Origin: Rhabdothermincola sp036846205
Lineage (GTDB): Bacteria; Actinomycetota; Acidimicrobiia; Acidimicrobiales; Acidimicrobilacustridaceae
Direction: 5' to 3'
Length of the DNA stretch: 64,000 nucleotides
Assembly: GCF_036846205.1 (NCBI RefSeq)
Contig: NZ_DAIUCK010000002.1
Location: 1-64,000, forward strand
In this document: positions 33,397 to 42,022 of the stretch, piece by piece
Numbering within the stretch: position 1 is the first letter of the stretch
Layout of the letters: every line of letters begins with the position of its first letter
Notes under the pieces: model-generated
The model's database searches: none
Told to the model about the DNA's origin: nothing
Seen by the model: the letters and a program-made list of their open reading frames with translations, nothing else
Made by a program: the position numbers and the translations under genes

Positions 33397-34592
33397 ATGA
33401 CCACGACCGCGCTGGTGTACGACCCGACGGACCCGGCGACGATCCGGTCTCCGTTCGACACCTACCGGCGTCTGCGCGAGGAGGCGCCGCTGTACCACCT
33501 CGGGGGCGGGTGTGGGTCCTGTCCCGCTTCGCCGACGTCTTCGCCGCCGCGCGGGACACCGAGACCTTCTCCTCTGCCCAGGGACTGTCCTACGAGGGTG
33601 GCGACATCGAGGTCCTCGGGCTGCTCCCCACCATCGTGATGATGGACCCACCCGAGCACACGGCCTACCGGAGGCTGGTGAGCCGGGGGTTCACCCCCCG
33701 CAGGGTGGCCGGCATCGAACCCGCGGTCCGGGCCTTCGTGGTCGAGCGGATCAGTGCGATGCGCGACGTGATCCGCGACCAGGGAACGGCCGACTTCATC
33801 GCCGAGCTGGCCGGCCCCCTGCCGAGCTTCGTGGTGGCCCACTACCTGGGCGTACCGCAAGCCGATCGAGGCCGGTTCGACGGCTGGACCAACGCGATCG
33901 TCTCGGCCAACGCGGCCGGCGACGTGATCGGCGGCGCCCAGCAGGCCGTCGGCGAGTTGTACGAGTACTTCACTGATCTCGCCGAGCGGCGCCGCCACGA
34001 CCCCGGTGACGACATCATCTCCCAGCTGGTGCATGCCTCCCTGGGGGACGAGCCGGTGCCGATCGAGGCCGTGCTCGGGTACGCGTTCGTGATGGTGGCC
34101 GGCGGGAACGACACCACCACCGGCATGCTCGGTGGTTCGGCCGAGTTGCTGACGCAACGCCGGGACCAGCGCCAGCTCCTGCTCGACCGGCCGGAGCTCA
34201 TCCCCGATGCGGTGGAGGAGCTGCTCCGGTTGACCTCCCCGGTGCAGGGGTTGTCGCGCACCACGACCCGCGACATCGAGCGGTACGGCCAGACGATCCC
34301 CGCCGGCAGCAAGGTGCACCTGCTCTACGCGTCGGCGAACCGCGATCACCGCGAGTTCGGTCCCACGGCGGAAGAGCTCGACGTCCAGCGCCGCATCGAC
34401 CGCATCATGACCTTCACTAGCGGGCCCCATCACTGCCTGGGCGCCGCGGCGGCCCGGTTGCAGTCGCGGGTGGCGCTCGAGGAGCTGCTCGCTCGCCTGC
34501 CGGACTTCGAGGTCGATGGGGACGCCGGGGCGTACGCGCCGGGCGCGTTCGTGCGACGGTTCACGTCGCTGCCCATCACCGCCTCGGTATGA
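33397..34592 (+). pseudogene. cytochrome P450 with a -1 frameshift near its N-terminus
   Basis: ATG 33397 (ribosome site GAGGGGGGGAG) opens a P450 reading MTTTALVYDPTDPATIRSPF... up to about PLYHLGG. The frame is then lost, and the remaining about 360 codons continue one base earlier, from VWVLSRFADVFAAARD (GTG 33510) to the stop at 34592. The break lies in the G-rich run around 33497-33510, a place where a base is easily lost in sequencing or replication. Everything after is intact: I-helix AGGNDTT, K-helix EELLR, heme loop SGPHHCLGAAAARLQ. It is either a true mutation or a read error. The stop overlaps the TetR start by 4 bp. Confidence 0.8.
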
Positions 34593-35158
34593 GAGGAGCG
34601 ATCGGCGCCGAACCACGGTGGGGTCGCGAGGACGACCCCGGCCAGGCGGTCGAGCGACTGCTCGATGCGGCGGGGATGGTGTTCGCCCGCCACGGGGTCT
34701 TCACGGCCAAGGTCAACGACGTCGCGGTACAGGCAGGGTGTTCGCGGGGCACGCTGTACCGCTACTTCCCCGACGGCGATGCGCTGCGCTTCGCCTTCGT
34801 CGAGCGGGAGGCCCGCCGGATCGGTGCGGAGGTGGCCGGGCAGGTCCGTTCGATCGTCGATCCGGGCCAGCGGCTCGTCGCCGCCATCCTCGTCTCGCTG
34901 GATGCCGTCCGCGGGGACGAGGTGCTCCGGGCGTGGTTCGATCCCACCGCCGCAGGCCGTACCAACCAGCTGGCGATGCAGGTGGAGGTGGTCTCCTCGA
35001 TGCTTGAGCCCCTGGTGCGGGACGTGCACGGGCGGGCCGGCAGCACTCTCGCGACCGAATGGGTGGTGCGGGTCATCCTCTCCCTGCTCGCGCACCCCGC
35101 CGATCCCGCCGACGAGCGCCGCATGCTCGAGCGGTACCTGCTCCGGTCGCTGTCGTAG
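34589..35158 (+). CDS. TetR-family transcriptional regulator
   Basis: 189 aa. The N-terminal helix-turn-helix domain (about 20-65) reads VERLLDAAGMVFARHGVFTAKVNDVAVQ, then CSRGTLYRYFPDGDALRFAFV, the TetR recognition helix GTLYRYF. The C-terminal ligand-binding domain is helical, without assignable ligand. ATG 34589 overlaps the P450 stop (ATGA). Co-transcription with the P450 from a promoter covered by a double palindrome (33344-33375) implies autorepression released by the P450 substrate or a related acyl or lipid ligand. Its stop codon (35156-35158) is also part of the -10 box of the next gene. Confidence 0.9.
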   Translation: MRGAIGAEPRWGREDDPGQAVERLLDAAGMVFARHGVFTAKVNDVAVQAGCSRGTLYRYFPDGDALRFAFVEREARRIGAEVAGQVRSIVDPGQRLVAAILVSLDAVRGDEVLRAWFDPTAAGRTNQLAMQVEVVSSMLEPLVRDVHGRAGSTLATEWVVRVILSLLAHPADPADERRMLERYLLRSLS

Positions 35159-35161
35159 GCT
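35156..35161 (+). promoter_or_regulatory. -10 box TAGGCT of a leaderless transcript, overlapping the TetR stop codon
   Basis: TAGGCT begins with the TAG stop of the TetR gene and ends exactly 6 nt before GTG 35168. Confidence 0.5.
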
Positions 35162-35167
35162 CGGGTC

Positions 35168-36376
35168 GTGACCGACATCGTTGCTTCCCCCACTGCGCTG
35201 CTGGGTGAGCGCCTCGATCAGCTCCTCAGCGAGATGGACCCGGCCACGGCTGATCCCGTGGCGTTCCGCGGTCGTCAGTACGATCTCGGGCTGGCCTGGG
35301 TGCACTTCCCCGAGGGGTGGGGTGGCCTCGGCATCGCACCGAACCACCAGAAGGAGGTCGACCGGCGCCTCCGCGAAGCTGGTGCGCCACCTGTCGATGC
35401 CCGCCTGTTCTTCGGGTTGACCATGGCCGGACCGACGGTCGTCACGCACGGGAGCGACCAGTTGCGGGCTCGGTTGCTGCGGCGGATGTTCACCGGGGAG
35501 GACGCCTGGTGCCAGCTCTTCAGCGAGCCCGGCGCCGGTTCGGACCTCGCGGGTCTGTCCACCCGGGCGGTGCGTGACGGTGACGAATGGGTGATCACGG
35601 GTCAGAAGGTCTGGAACACCCTGGCCCACCTGGCCGATCGAGGGATGCTCGTGGCCCGTACCGATCCCGAGGCGCCCAAGCACAAGGGGCTCACCTACTT
35701 CGCGCTGGACATGCACGCCCCGGGCGTCGAGGTGCGCCCGCTGGTGCAGATCACGGGTGAGGCCGAGTTCAACGAGGTGTACCTCACCGAGGTGCGGGTG
35801 CCCGACGCGGACCGCATCGGTGAGGTGGGTGAGGGTTGGCGGGTCGCCATGACCACGCTCATGAACGAGCGCACCACCATCGGCGGAGGCTCCGGCCCTC
35901 CGGCCAAGGGGTCGGGGGCGATCGCCGAGGCCGTGCGGATCTGGCGGGAGGAAGCGGTGGAGCGCACGCCAGTGGCCAAGGACCGGCTCATGCAACGCTG
36001 GATCGAGGCGGAGGTGCTGCGGCTGACCAACATCCGCGCCGCCCAGAACCGCAAGGCCGGCAATCCGGGGCCGGAGGGCTCCATCGCCAAGTTGATGTTC
36101 GCCGAGGTGAACAAGGACATCTACGAGCTGTGTGTGGATCTGCTCGGTGCTCAGGCCCTGGTGGGCTACGACTACTCGCACCAGCGCACCGAGAGCTTGG
36201 GGTTGGTCGGCCCGCCGGGCTCGGCGCGCAAGATGTTCCTGCGGTCACGGGCGAACTCGATCGAGGGCGGCACGTCGGAGATCCAGCGCAACATCATCGG
36301 CGAGCGGGTGCTGGGGCTCCCCGGCGAGCCGCGGGTCGACAAGGACCTGCCCTGGTCGCAGGTCCCCCGCAGCTGA
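35168..36376 (+). CDS. acyl-CoA dehydrogenase
   Basis: A 402-aa FAD-dependent dehydrogenase that introduces an alpha,beta double bond into an acyl-CoA. The FAD-contacting strand LFSEPGAGSDLAGLST (117-131) and the C-terminal NSIEGGTSEIQRNIIGERVLGLPGEP are standard for actinobacterial FadE proteins. At the classical C-terminal catalytic position there is Gly, while Glu234 in the G-helix (LMNERTTIGG) is placed to be the base, as in other FadE groups. The start GTG 35168 follows a leaderless -10 box. It lies downstream of the P450-TetR unit but with its own promoter, so its regulation may differ. It converges with the AlkB-like gene. Confidence 0.92.
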   Translation: MTDIVASPTALLGERLDQLLSEMDPATADPVAFRGRQYDLGLAWVHFPEGWGGLGIAPNHQKEVDRRLREAGAPPVDARLFFGLTMAGPTVVTHGSDQLRARLLRRMFTGEDAWCQLFSEPGAGSDLAGLSTRAVRDGDEWVITGQKVWNTLAHLADRGMLVARTDPEAPKHKGLTYFALDMHAPGVEVRPLVQITGEAEFNEVYLTEVRVPDADRIGEVGEGWRVAMTTLMNERTTIGGGSGPPAKGSGAIAEAVRIWREEAVERTPVAKDRLMQRWIEAEVLRLTNIRAAQNRKAGNPGPEGSIAKLMFAEVNKDIYELCVDLLGAQALVGYDYSHQRTESLGLVGPPGSARKMFLRSRANSIEGGTSEIQRNIIGERVLGLPGEPRVDKDLPWSQVPRS

Positions 36377-36460
36377 GCGCCCCGCGGCCCCAGCGAGCCG
36401 GTGTCGACCGGGCACGCCGGACGCGGCCCTGCCGGCACGGGCTCGGGATCGGGGCGCTCA
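36374..36460. terminator. long inverted repeat linking two convergent stop codons
   Basis: TGAGCGCCCCG (36374-36384) and CGGGGCGCTCA (36450-36460) are perfect 11-bp arms. The left arm begins with the TGA stop of the acyl-CoA dehydrogenase and the right arm ends with the stop of the AlkB-like gene. Inner pairing (GAGCC near 36399 with GGGCTC near 36440) extends the hairpin. Probably a bidirectional terminator. Confidence 0.55.
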
Positions 36461-37054
36461 GCGGTGCCAGCGCCAGGAGCAGGACACGCGGGGGCCGGCA
36501 CGGCGGACCTTCGGCACGGCGTGCTCCCAGTCGGCCTGACAGCGGCCGCCCATGACCAGCAGGTCACCCGAACCCGGCGAGAGGTCACGGGAGCGGCCAC
36601 CTTCCCGGGGCCTCACGAGGAACGGACGGCGGGCACCCAGGGTCAGGATGGCGACGAGGGTGTCGTCGAGCCGACGGAGCTCCCGGTCGGCGTGGGAGGC
36701 CACGCTGTCCCGACCGTCCCGGTAGTAGTTGAGGCCGAAGGCCCCGAAACGCACGCCGTAGCGCTCCTCCAGGAGGCGCTTCACCTCCTCGAGAGCGGGA
36801 TGGGGTGCCGGCTCGCCGGCCCGGTACCAGCGGGAGAGCCGAGGGTCATCGACCACCCGGTCCCACATCCGGCGGCGTCCCTGCCGCCAATCCACGGAGT
36901 CCAGCAGCTCGTCGAGGACCTGATCGGCGCCGATCAGCAGGTGGCGGGAGAGGTCGACCCACGAGTGCTCGTCGAGCTGCACCCGCTCCACCGTCGCCTC
37001 GCGGCGGACCGAGGGCTCACCGGAGCCGAACAGGTCGCGCTGGTGGAACGCCAT
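36458..37054 (-). CDS. AlkB-like 2-oxoglutarate/Fe(II) dioxygenase
   Basis: 198 aa, the usual AlkB length. Iron ligands H121 and D123 (in DSVASHADRE) and H178 (in DWEHAVP) are present, with 2-oxoglutarate-binding R189 and R195 (RVSCSWR). The segment LNYYRDGRDSVASHAD is the hallmark of AlkB family DNA/RNA demethylases, so oxidative removal of alkyl damage is likely. ATG 37054 was chosen because TATCCT ends 7 nt upstream (leaderless) and the longer reading frame adds low-quality serine/arginine-rich sequence. It is divergent from the phosphotransferase gene. Confidence 0.85.
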   Translation of the reverse strand: MAFHQRDLFGSGEPSVRREATVERVQLDEHSWVDLSRHLLIGADQVLDELLDSVDWRQGRRRMWDRVVDDPRLSRWYRAGEPAPHPALEEVKRLLEERYGVRFGAFGLNYYRDGRDSVASHADRELRRLDDTLVAILTLGARRPFLVRPREGGRSRDLSPGSGDLLVMGGRCQADWEHAVPKVRRAGPRVSCSWRWHR

Positions 37055-37061
37055 CTCCGAC

Positions 37062-37067
37062 AGGATA
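37062..37067 (-). promoter_or_regulatory. -10 box TATCCT of a leaderless transcript
   Basis: On the minus strand TATCCT ends 7 nt before ATG 37054 of the AlkB-like gene. Confidence 0.4.
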
Positions 37068-37130
37068 TCGAACGGGTGTTCGGCAACCGTGGTGCTTGCT
37101 CGCCCTGGCGAGGCACGCCACGATGCGGCG

Positions 37131-38249
37131 ATGAGCGAGCAGCCGAACGAGACCCTGACCCGCTCCAGTCGCGACCCCGAGGAGCTCCGGGAGCGACTCG
37201 AGCGCTGGCTGACCGGCACCCTGGGCGACCAGGCCGCGCCATCCGTGATCGGTCTCGAGGTGCCGTCCTCGAACGGGATGTCGAGCGAGACCCTGCTGTT
37301 CGACGCGGTGTGGGCGGAGGACGGGAGGGAACGGCGCGGCTCGTTCGTGGCCCGGGTGGCGCCCGATCCCGGCGACGTCCCGGTCTTCCCCAGCTACGAC
37401 CTGGAGCTGCAGTTCCGGGTGATGCAGCTGGTCGGCGAGCACAGCGACGTGCCGGTGCCGAGAGCGGTATGGCTCGAGCTGGATGATCGGGCACTCGGCG
37501 CGCCGTTCTTCGTGATGGAGCGGGTGGAGGGCCGGGTGCCGCCGGACGTCATGCCGTACAACATGGGCAGCTGGCTGCTCGAGGCGGAGCGGGCCGAGCA
37601 GCGGGCACTGCAGGACGCCAGCGTCGCGGTGCTGGCGGGGATCCACGGGATCGATCGGTCGAAGGTCGACACGGCGTTCCTCGAGTACGGCACCCCGGGT
37701 GACACGCACCTGCGCCGGCACGTCGAGCACTGGCGCCGGTACTACGACTGGGTGCGCGGCGAGGCGCGCTACCCGGTGCTGGAGGCGACGTTCGACTGGC
37801 TGGAGCGGCACTGGCCTGCCGACGAGGGCGAGACCGTGATCAGCTGGGGCGACGCCCGGATCGGCAACATGATGTTCGACGGGTTCCGGCCGGTCGCCGT
37901 GCTCGACTGGGAGATGGCGGGCCTCGGGCCCCGGGGCATCGACGTCGGGTGGATGGTGTTCCTGCACGGCTTCTTCGAGTTCGTCGCCCACCAGCTGGAG
38001 ATGGAGGGGATGCCGCACTTCCTGCGCGCCGACGACGTCCGTGCCACCTACGAGGAGGTCTCGGGGAGCGAGCTGGGTGACCTGCGGTGGTACGAGGTGT
38101 ACGCCGCCCTGCGCCACGGCATCGTCATGGCTCGGGTGCACGCCCGCCAGGTGCACTTCGGTGAGGCGGAACCTCCCGCGGAGCCCGACGACGCGGTGAT
38201 GCACCGCCCGGTGCTGGAGCAGATGCTCGAGGGCAGCTACTGGGACTGA
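37131..38249 (+). CDS. phosphotransferase family protein (APH/ACAD10-like kinase fold)
   Basis: 372 aa with the aminoglycoside-phosphotransferase fold. The catalytic loop reads ISWGDARIGNMMF (Asp in WGD, Asn five residues on) and the metal loop is VLDWEMAGLGP. These motifs mark the group related to the kinase domain of ACAD10/ACAD11, which phosphorylates 4-hydroxy acyl-CoAs in eukaryotes; bacterial members often occur near acyl-CoA dehydrogenases, as here. A drug-resistance role is unlikely. The start ATG 37131 is preceded by CACGAT with 6 nt spacing, a weak leaderless box. Substrate unknown. Confidence 0.8.
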   Translation: MSEQPNETLTRSSRDPEELRERLERWLTGTLGDQAAPSVIGLEVPSSNGMSSETLLFDAVWAEDGRERRGSFVARVAPDPGDVPVFPSYDLELQFRVMQLVGEHSDVPVPRAVWLELDDRALGAPFFVMERVEGRVPPDVMPYNMGSWLLEAERAEQRALQDASVAVLAGIHGIDRSKVDTAFLEYGTPGDTHLRRHVEHWRRYYDWVRGEARYPVLEATFDWLERHWPADEGETVISWGDARIGNMMFDGFRPVAVLDWEMAGLGPRGIDVGWMVFLHGFFEFVAHQLEMEGMPHFLRADDVRATYEEVSGSELGDLRWYEVYAALRHGIVMARVHARQVHFGEAEPPAEPDDAVMHRPVLEQMLEGSYWD

Positions 38250-38310
38250 CGGTGATCGGCTCCGCCGTGCCGGGACCCTCGCCAGCGCCCGAGCGCGTGC
38301 CTGCTCGGTG

Positions 38311-38907
38311 ATGGCGACGCAGCGGTTCGACCGCCGGTACTTCGATCACTGGTACCGGGAGGAGGGGTTCGGGTCTCCTGCTCGCCTGGACCGCAAGGTG
38401 CGCTACGCGCTCGGTGCAGCCGAGTACCTGCTCGAGCGGCCGGTGCGCTCGGTGCTCGACGTGGGCTGCGGGGAGGGCTCGTGGTTCGGGGCGATCCGGG
38501 CGGCACGCCCGAGGGCCCGCTACGTGGGGGTCGACCCGAGTGAGTACGCGGTGAGCCGTTACGGGCGCTCGCGCCACCTGCGACTCGGCGGGCTCGCGGA
38601 TCTCGACCGGCTCGGTCTGCGCGGCCCGTTCGACCTGGTGGTGTGCGTGGACGTGCTCGCCTACGCGCCCGATGCCGACGTGCGGGCCGGGCTCCGCTCG
38701 ATGTCGCGCCTGCTGGGGGGCGTCGCCCTGATCGAGGTCTTCACCAGCGAGGACCACTTCGTCGGGGACACCGGGGGCTACCGGCGCCGGCGCCCGGCGA
38801 CCTACCGCCGGTGGTTCGCCGAGGCCGGGCTGTGCCGCATCGGCCCCAGCCTCTTCGCCGGCGAGTCGCTGCGACCGCACCTCAGCGCGTTCGAGCGTGG
38901 GTGGTGA
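38311..38907 (+). CDS. class I SAM-dependent methyltransferase
   Basis: 198 aa. Motif I is VLDVGCGEGSWFGAI (binding S-adenosylmethionine), followed by VGVDPSEYAV (acidic end of strand 2) and LVVCVDVLAYAP (post-II region). It is compact and close to small-molecule methyltransferases. No substrate can be assigned. ATG 38311 follows directly on an in-frame GTG (38308); neither has a clear Shine-Dalgarno. It lies 60 bp after the phosphotransferase on the same strand and may be co-transcribed, ending in a strong hairpin. Confidence 0.8.
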   Translation: MATQRFDRRYFDHWYREEGFGSPARLDRKVRYALGAAEYLLERPVRSVLDVGCGEGSWFGAIRAARPRARYVGVDPSEYAVSRYGRSRHLRLGGLADLDRLGLRGPFDLVVCVDVLAYAPDADVRAGLRSMSRLLGGVALIEVFTSEDHFVGDTGGYRRRRPATYRRWFAEAGLCRIGPSLFAGESLRPHLSAFERGW

Positions 38908-38909
38908 CT

Positions 38910-38934
38910 GGTCGGCCGCGCTCGCGGCCCGACC
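38910..38934. terminator. hairpin between convergent genes
   Basis: GGTCGGCCGCG, loop CT, CGCGGCCCGACC (one bulged C) lies between the methyltransferase stop (38907) and the MFS transporter stop (38936). A near copy of its core (TCGGCCGCGCTCGCGGCC) recurs about 32 bp on, inside the transporter's last codons. Likely bidirectional terminator. Confidence 0.5.
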
Positions 38935-38935
38935 C

Positions 38936-40138
38936 TCACACCTCGGCCGCGCTCGCGGCCTCGGGCAGCGCCGTCGGGACGGCAGGGGCCCGGGCCGCTC
39001 CGGGGTGCTGGCGGATCGCCAGGGTCATCGGTGCGGCGGACAGCGCGGCCAGGGCCCCTGGCAGGGCGTACGCCCAACCGAAGCCGGCGGCATCGGCCAC
39101 GGCCCCCACCGCGTAGCCGCCCACACCCTGCCCGACGTCCATGAACGCCACCAGCGATCCCAGCGCACTGCCGCGCTGGGATTCGGGCACGATGGCCGAC
39201 ATCCAGGCCACGACCGCGGGGAACACCAGCGCCCAGCCGGCGCCGACGAGTGCCACCCCGGCGACGGCGGTGACCGGGCGGTCCAGGAGTGACAGGACGA
39301 ACAGGCCCAGGGACAGCGAGGCGATGCCGGGGAAGATGACACGGACCGGGCCGACCGCGTCGGCGAGGCGCCCCGAGCCGAGCCGGACGGCGAGCACCGA
39401 GATGGCGAACGTGGCGTACAGGACGCCGGACGAGCCGAGCCCGATCGAGCGGGCGTACAGCGCCGAGTGGGCGGTGATCGACGTGTAGCCGACGCCGAGG
39501 GCCAGCAGCACGATTCCCGGGAGGACCGCTTCGCGGTGCAGGAGCGGCTGCCGAGCGTCGCCGGCCGTGGCGCCGGACGCCGCCGCGGGCGCAGGTGGCC
39601 GGGTCTCGGTCATGGTCGTCGCGATCGCCGCCCCCACCACCATCACCAGGGCCAGAGCGGTCCACGCCGTCGCCGATCCCCGGTCCATGAGCAGCTCGCC
39701 CAGCGCCGGGCCGCAGGCGAAGCCCACGTAGATGGCGATCGACAGGCGGGCCACGGCGGAGGCTCGCCGCGCGGGTGGCGCCAGATCGGTCGAGGCGGTC
39801 ACCGCTGCCACGTAGAACGCCGAGCCCGCCGCACCTTGCACCACCCGCAGCGCCAGGACCACGGGCACCCACCGGGCACCGTGGAAGCACAGCATCACCC
39901 CGGCCATGACGAACGGCGGCCCGACGAGGAACGGGCGGCGGCCCACTCGATCGATGAGACGACCGGCGACCGGGCGGGCCAGCACCGCGGCGAGGAAGAA
40001 GATCGACACGGAGAACCCGGCGACCGCCCGGGTGCCACCCAGCTCCTCGGTGACGAAGCGCGGTGTGGCCGAGAACATCGCGCCCAGCGCGAGGTAGATG
40101 AACACCGCGCCGAGATCGAGGCGCCATTGGCGGGTCAC
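38936..40138 (-). CDS. MFS transporter
   Basis: A 400-aa membrane protein with 12 hydrophobic segments and a major-facilitator loop motif GRLIDRVGRRPFLVG between TM2 and TM3; a second pseudo-repeat (GSGRLADAVGPVRVIFPG) appears after TM8. It is probably a drug/proton antiporter-type exporter, but the substrate is unknown. GTG 40138 was chosen because TACGGT ends exactly 6 nt upstream on the minus strand and the natural N-terminus (TRQWRLDLGAVFIYLALG) starts there. It shares a 63-bp divergent promoter with the SDR gene. Confidence 0.88.
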   Translation of the reverse strand: MTRQWRLDLGAVFIYLALGAMFSATPRFVTEELGGTRAVAGFSVSIFFLAAVLARPVAGRLIDRVGRRPFLVGPPFVMAGVMLCFHGARWVPVVLALRVVQGAAGSAFYVAAVTASTDLAPPARRASAVARLSIAIYVGFACGPALGELLMDRGSATAWTALALVMVVGAAIATTMTETRPPAPAAASGATAGDARQPLLHREAVLPGIVLLALGVGYTSITAHSALYARSIGLGSSGVLYATFAISVLAVRLGSGRLADAVGPVRVIFPGIASLSLGLFVLSLLDRPVTAVAGVALVGAGWALVFPAVVAWMSAIVPESQRGSALGSLVAFMDVGQGVGGYAVGAVADAAGFGWAYALPGALAALSAAPMTLAIRQHPGAARAPAVPTALPEAASAAEV

Positions 40139-40144
40139 GGGGTG

Positions 40145-40195
40145 ACCGTAGCCGTCGCCGTGCCCGCCGCCCTCGAGCGCCACCGGCCCTACACT
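40145..40195. promoter_or_regulatory. two divergent leaderless -10 boxes
   Basis: Minus strand: TACGGT (40150-40145) ends 6 nt before GTG 40138. Plus strand: TACACT (40190-40195) ends 6 nt before GTG 40202. Both transcripts should start at their start codons, and the two -35 regions overlap in the 39 bp between the boxes. Confidence 0.5.
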
Positions 40196-40201
40196 CCGGC
40201 C

Positions 40202-41074
40202 GTGACCACCCCGGACCCGAGCGCCTCGTCGACCCCACCCGTGGCGCTGGTGACCGGCGCCAGCCGGGGCATCGGGCGGGCGGTGGCCCTCGAGCTGGCC
40301 AGGCGCGGCTACGCCGTCGTCGCCACCATGCGCGACCCGTCGATGGGTGCGTCTCTCACCGACGAGCTGCCCGACGGCACCGGCGGGATCACCGTCCGGC
40401 GGCTCGACGTCACCGAGCCCGGCAGCATCGAGATCCCGCCCGTGCTCGACGTGCTCGTGAACAACGCGGCGGTCGAGCTCGGCAACCTGCCCGTGGAGCA
40501 CACGCCGCTCGAGGATTGGCGCACCACCTTCGAGACGAACGTGTTCGGGGCGGTCGAGGTCATCCGGCGGTCGATCCCTGCGCTGCGCCGCAGCGGCCGG
40601 GCGGTGATCTGCAACCTCACGTCCAGCGGGGTACTGGTGCCCATGCCGTTCTTCGCCGTGTACCGGGCCAGCAAGGCCGCGCTGAGTGCGGTGGGTGAGT
40701 CGCTGCGGGCCGAGCTGGCGCCGTTCGGCGTGCGGGTGGTGGAGGTCCTGCCGGGACCGATCGACACCGACATGCTGGCGGCGTCGATGGTCCTGCCCGA
40801 GGCCGCCCGCTACGAGGACTACCGGCGGCTCGCCGAGCGGGTGGCGCACCTCCGTGCCGGCACGGTCGAAGGCTCGACTGCGGCGGAGGGCGCGGCCCGG
40901 GCGATCGTCGACGCCATCGAGGACCCGCAGTCACCGCTGCGGGTGGCCTGCGATCCGATGGGTGCTGCTCTGCTGGAGGCCTGGCGGGCGTGCAGCGACG
41001 AGGAGTCGATGGCCGGGTACCTGGCGGCCTTCGACGTGGGTGGCGCTCAGTCGGCCCGGCCGAGCAGGACCTGA
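40202..41074 (+). CDS. short-chain dehydrogenase/reductase
   Basis: A 290-aa classical SDR. The cofactor loop is TGASRGIG (18-25), the structural NNAA is at 87-90, the catalytic Ser is in TSSG (141-142), and the YxxxK is Y154-RAS-K158. The Arg after the glycine loop and the absence of an acidic residue at the end of strand 2 slightly favour NADP. An oxidoreductase for an alcohol or ketone is expected, substrate unknown. The GTG start follows a leaderless -10. The 3' end overlaps the convergent sulfotransferase gene by 28 bp. Confidence 0.9.
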   Translation: MTTPDPSASSTPPVALVTGASRGIGRAVALELARRGYAVVATMRDPSMGASLTDELPDGTGGITVRRLDVTEPGSIEIPPVLDVLVNNAAVELGNLPVEHTPLEDWRTTFETNVFGAVEVIRRSIPALRRSGRAVICNLTSSGVLVPMPFFAVYRASKAALSAVGESLRAELAPFGVRVVEVLPGPIDTDMLAASMVLPEAARYEDYRRLAERVAHLRAGTVEGSTAAEGAARAIVDAIEDPQSPLRVACDPMGAALLEAWRACSDEESMAGYLAAFDVGGAQSARPSRT

Positions 41075-42018
41075 CCGGGCCGGCAGGCGACCAGCAGCTC
41101 GTCGCGCTCCTCCACCGGTAGCGTGCCCAGGCGTGCCGGGGGCAGCCCTCGCACCATCGCACCGGCGCGGTCGACGAACCCGTCGTCGGCGGGAAGCTCG
41201 AAGAATGACGCGATCTGCGCCAGCACGTCCTGCGGGGTGGCCACCAGGTCCTCGAAGCGCACCTGCAGGAACTGGTCGCGGTCCAGCCGAGGCAGGGCCC
41301 GGAAGCCGCGCAGCACCTGATCGGTCCAGTACCGGCCCACTGCCCAGCACGGTGGTGGCGTGCCGACCACGCGGTCGATGATCGCGGCGTCGTCCTCGCC
41401 GTCGGCGACCTCAGGGAAGAGATCGAGGAAGAACGTCACGCCGAGCCGGAAGAACGGGTGCTCGCGGATGGAGAGCGCAGCTTCGGGCCCGTCGCGATGG
41501 ATGTGGACGAACCGGGCGCTCGGGTACAGGTCGATCAGCCCGTCGAGGTAGTCGAGCGACGAGCCCGATCGTTCGATCCAGACCGACCCGCCGAAGCGGG
41601 CGGTCAGCAACTCGAACAGCGAGCGGTAGTGATCGGCCAGTGGCGCGTCCGGTCTGGCCCGCGCGAACGCCAGGACCTCCTCGAAGAGTGGATCGGGATC
41701 GTCGGTGAGGCGGCTCAGCATGGTGATCAGGAGCCACGGCACGGGATCCCCCGGCCGGTAGCGCGCCTGGGGCGCGCCGAACGGGTAGCGGATCTCGTCG
41801 CTGGTGTATCCCCGGGCCAGGACGGCAGTGGTGACCGGCTGCTCCGCCCCGATGAGCTCGGCGAACTCGGCGCCACTCACCGGACCGGGCGCGAACCGGC
41901 GAGCCCGGTCGAGTCCGGTGAAGAACTCGTGGATGCTCACCACCTCTCGGTGCTCCGCCAGCATCGTCGACAGCAACGTCGATCCGCACCGCCCCGTGCC
42001 CACCACGAACCGCTCCAC
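41047..42018 (-). CDS. sulfotransferase family protein
   Basis: A 323-aa PAPS-dependent sulfotransferase-fold protein. The 5'-phosphosulfate loop is VVGTGRCGSTLLSTML at the very N-terminus, and the 3'-phosphate-binding segment is recognisable around VHIHRDGPEAALSIRE (R and S). It would move sulfate to an alcohol or amine acceptor; the acceptor is unknown. It is the last gene of a tight run (4 nt after the DUF1214 gene) with an enoyl-CoA hydratase and a GGDEF protein. Its last 28 bp overlap the convergent SDR gene. Confidence 0.82.
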   Translation of the reverse strand: MERFVVGTGRCGSTLLSTMLAEHREVVSIHEFFTGLDRARRFAPGPVSGAEFAELIGAEQPVTTAVLARGYTSDEIRYPFGAPQARYRPGDPVPWLLITMLSRLTDDPDPLFEEVLAFARARPDAPLADHYRSLFELLTARFGGSVWIERSGSSLDYLDGLIDLYPSARFVHIHRDGPEAALSIREHPFFRLGVTFFLDLFPEVADGEDDAAIIDRVVGTPPPCWAVGRYWTDQVLRGFRALPRLDRDQFLQVRFEDLVATPQDVLAQIASFFELPADDGFVDRAGAMVRGLPPARLGTLPVEERDELLVACRPGQVLLGRAD

Positions 42019-42022
42019 GGCA

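Noticed and set aside
37131..38249. Aminoglycoside resistance gene
   Set aside because: Fold is APH-like but motifs (WGDARIGN) and context match the ACAD10/11-type kinase group, not drug phosphotransferases.
38914..38960. Duplicate TCGGCCGCGCTCGCGGCC motif as a mobile or REP-like element
   Set aside because: The first copy is a terminator-like hairpin and the second encodes the C-terminal alanine-rich codons of the transporter; two short GC-rich copies are not evidence of a dispersed element.
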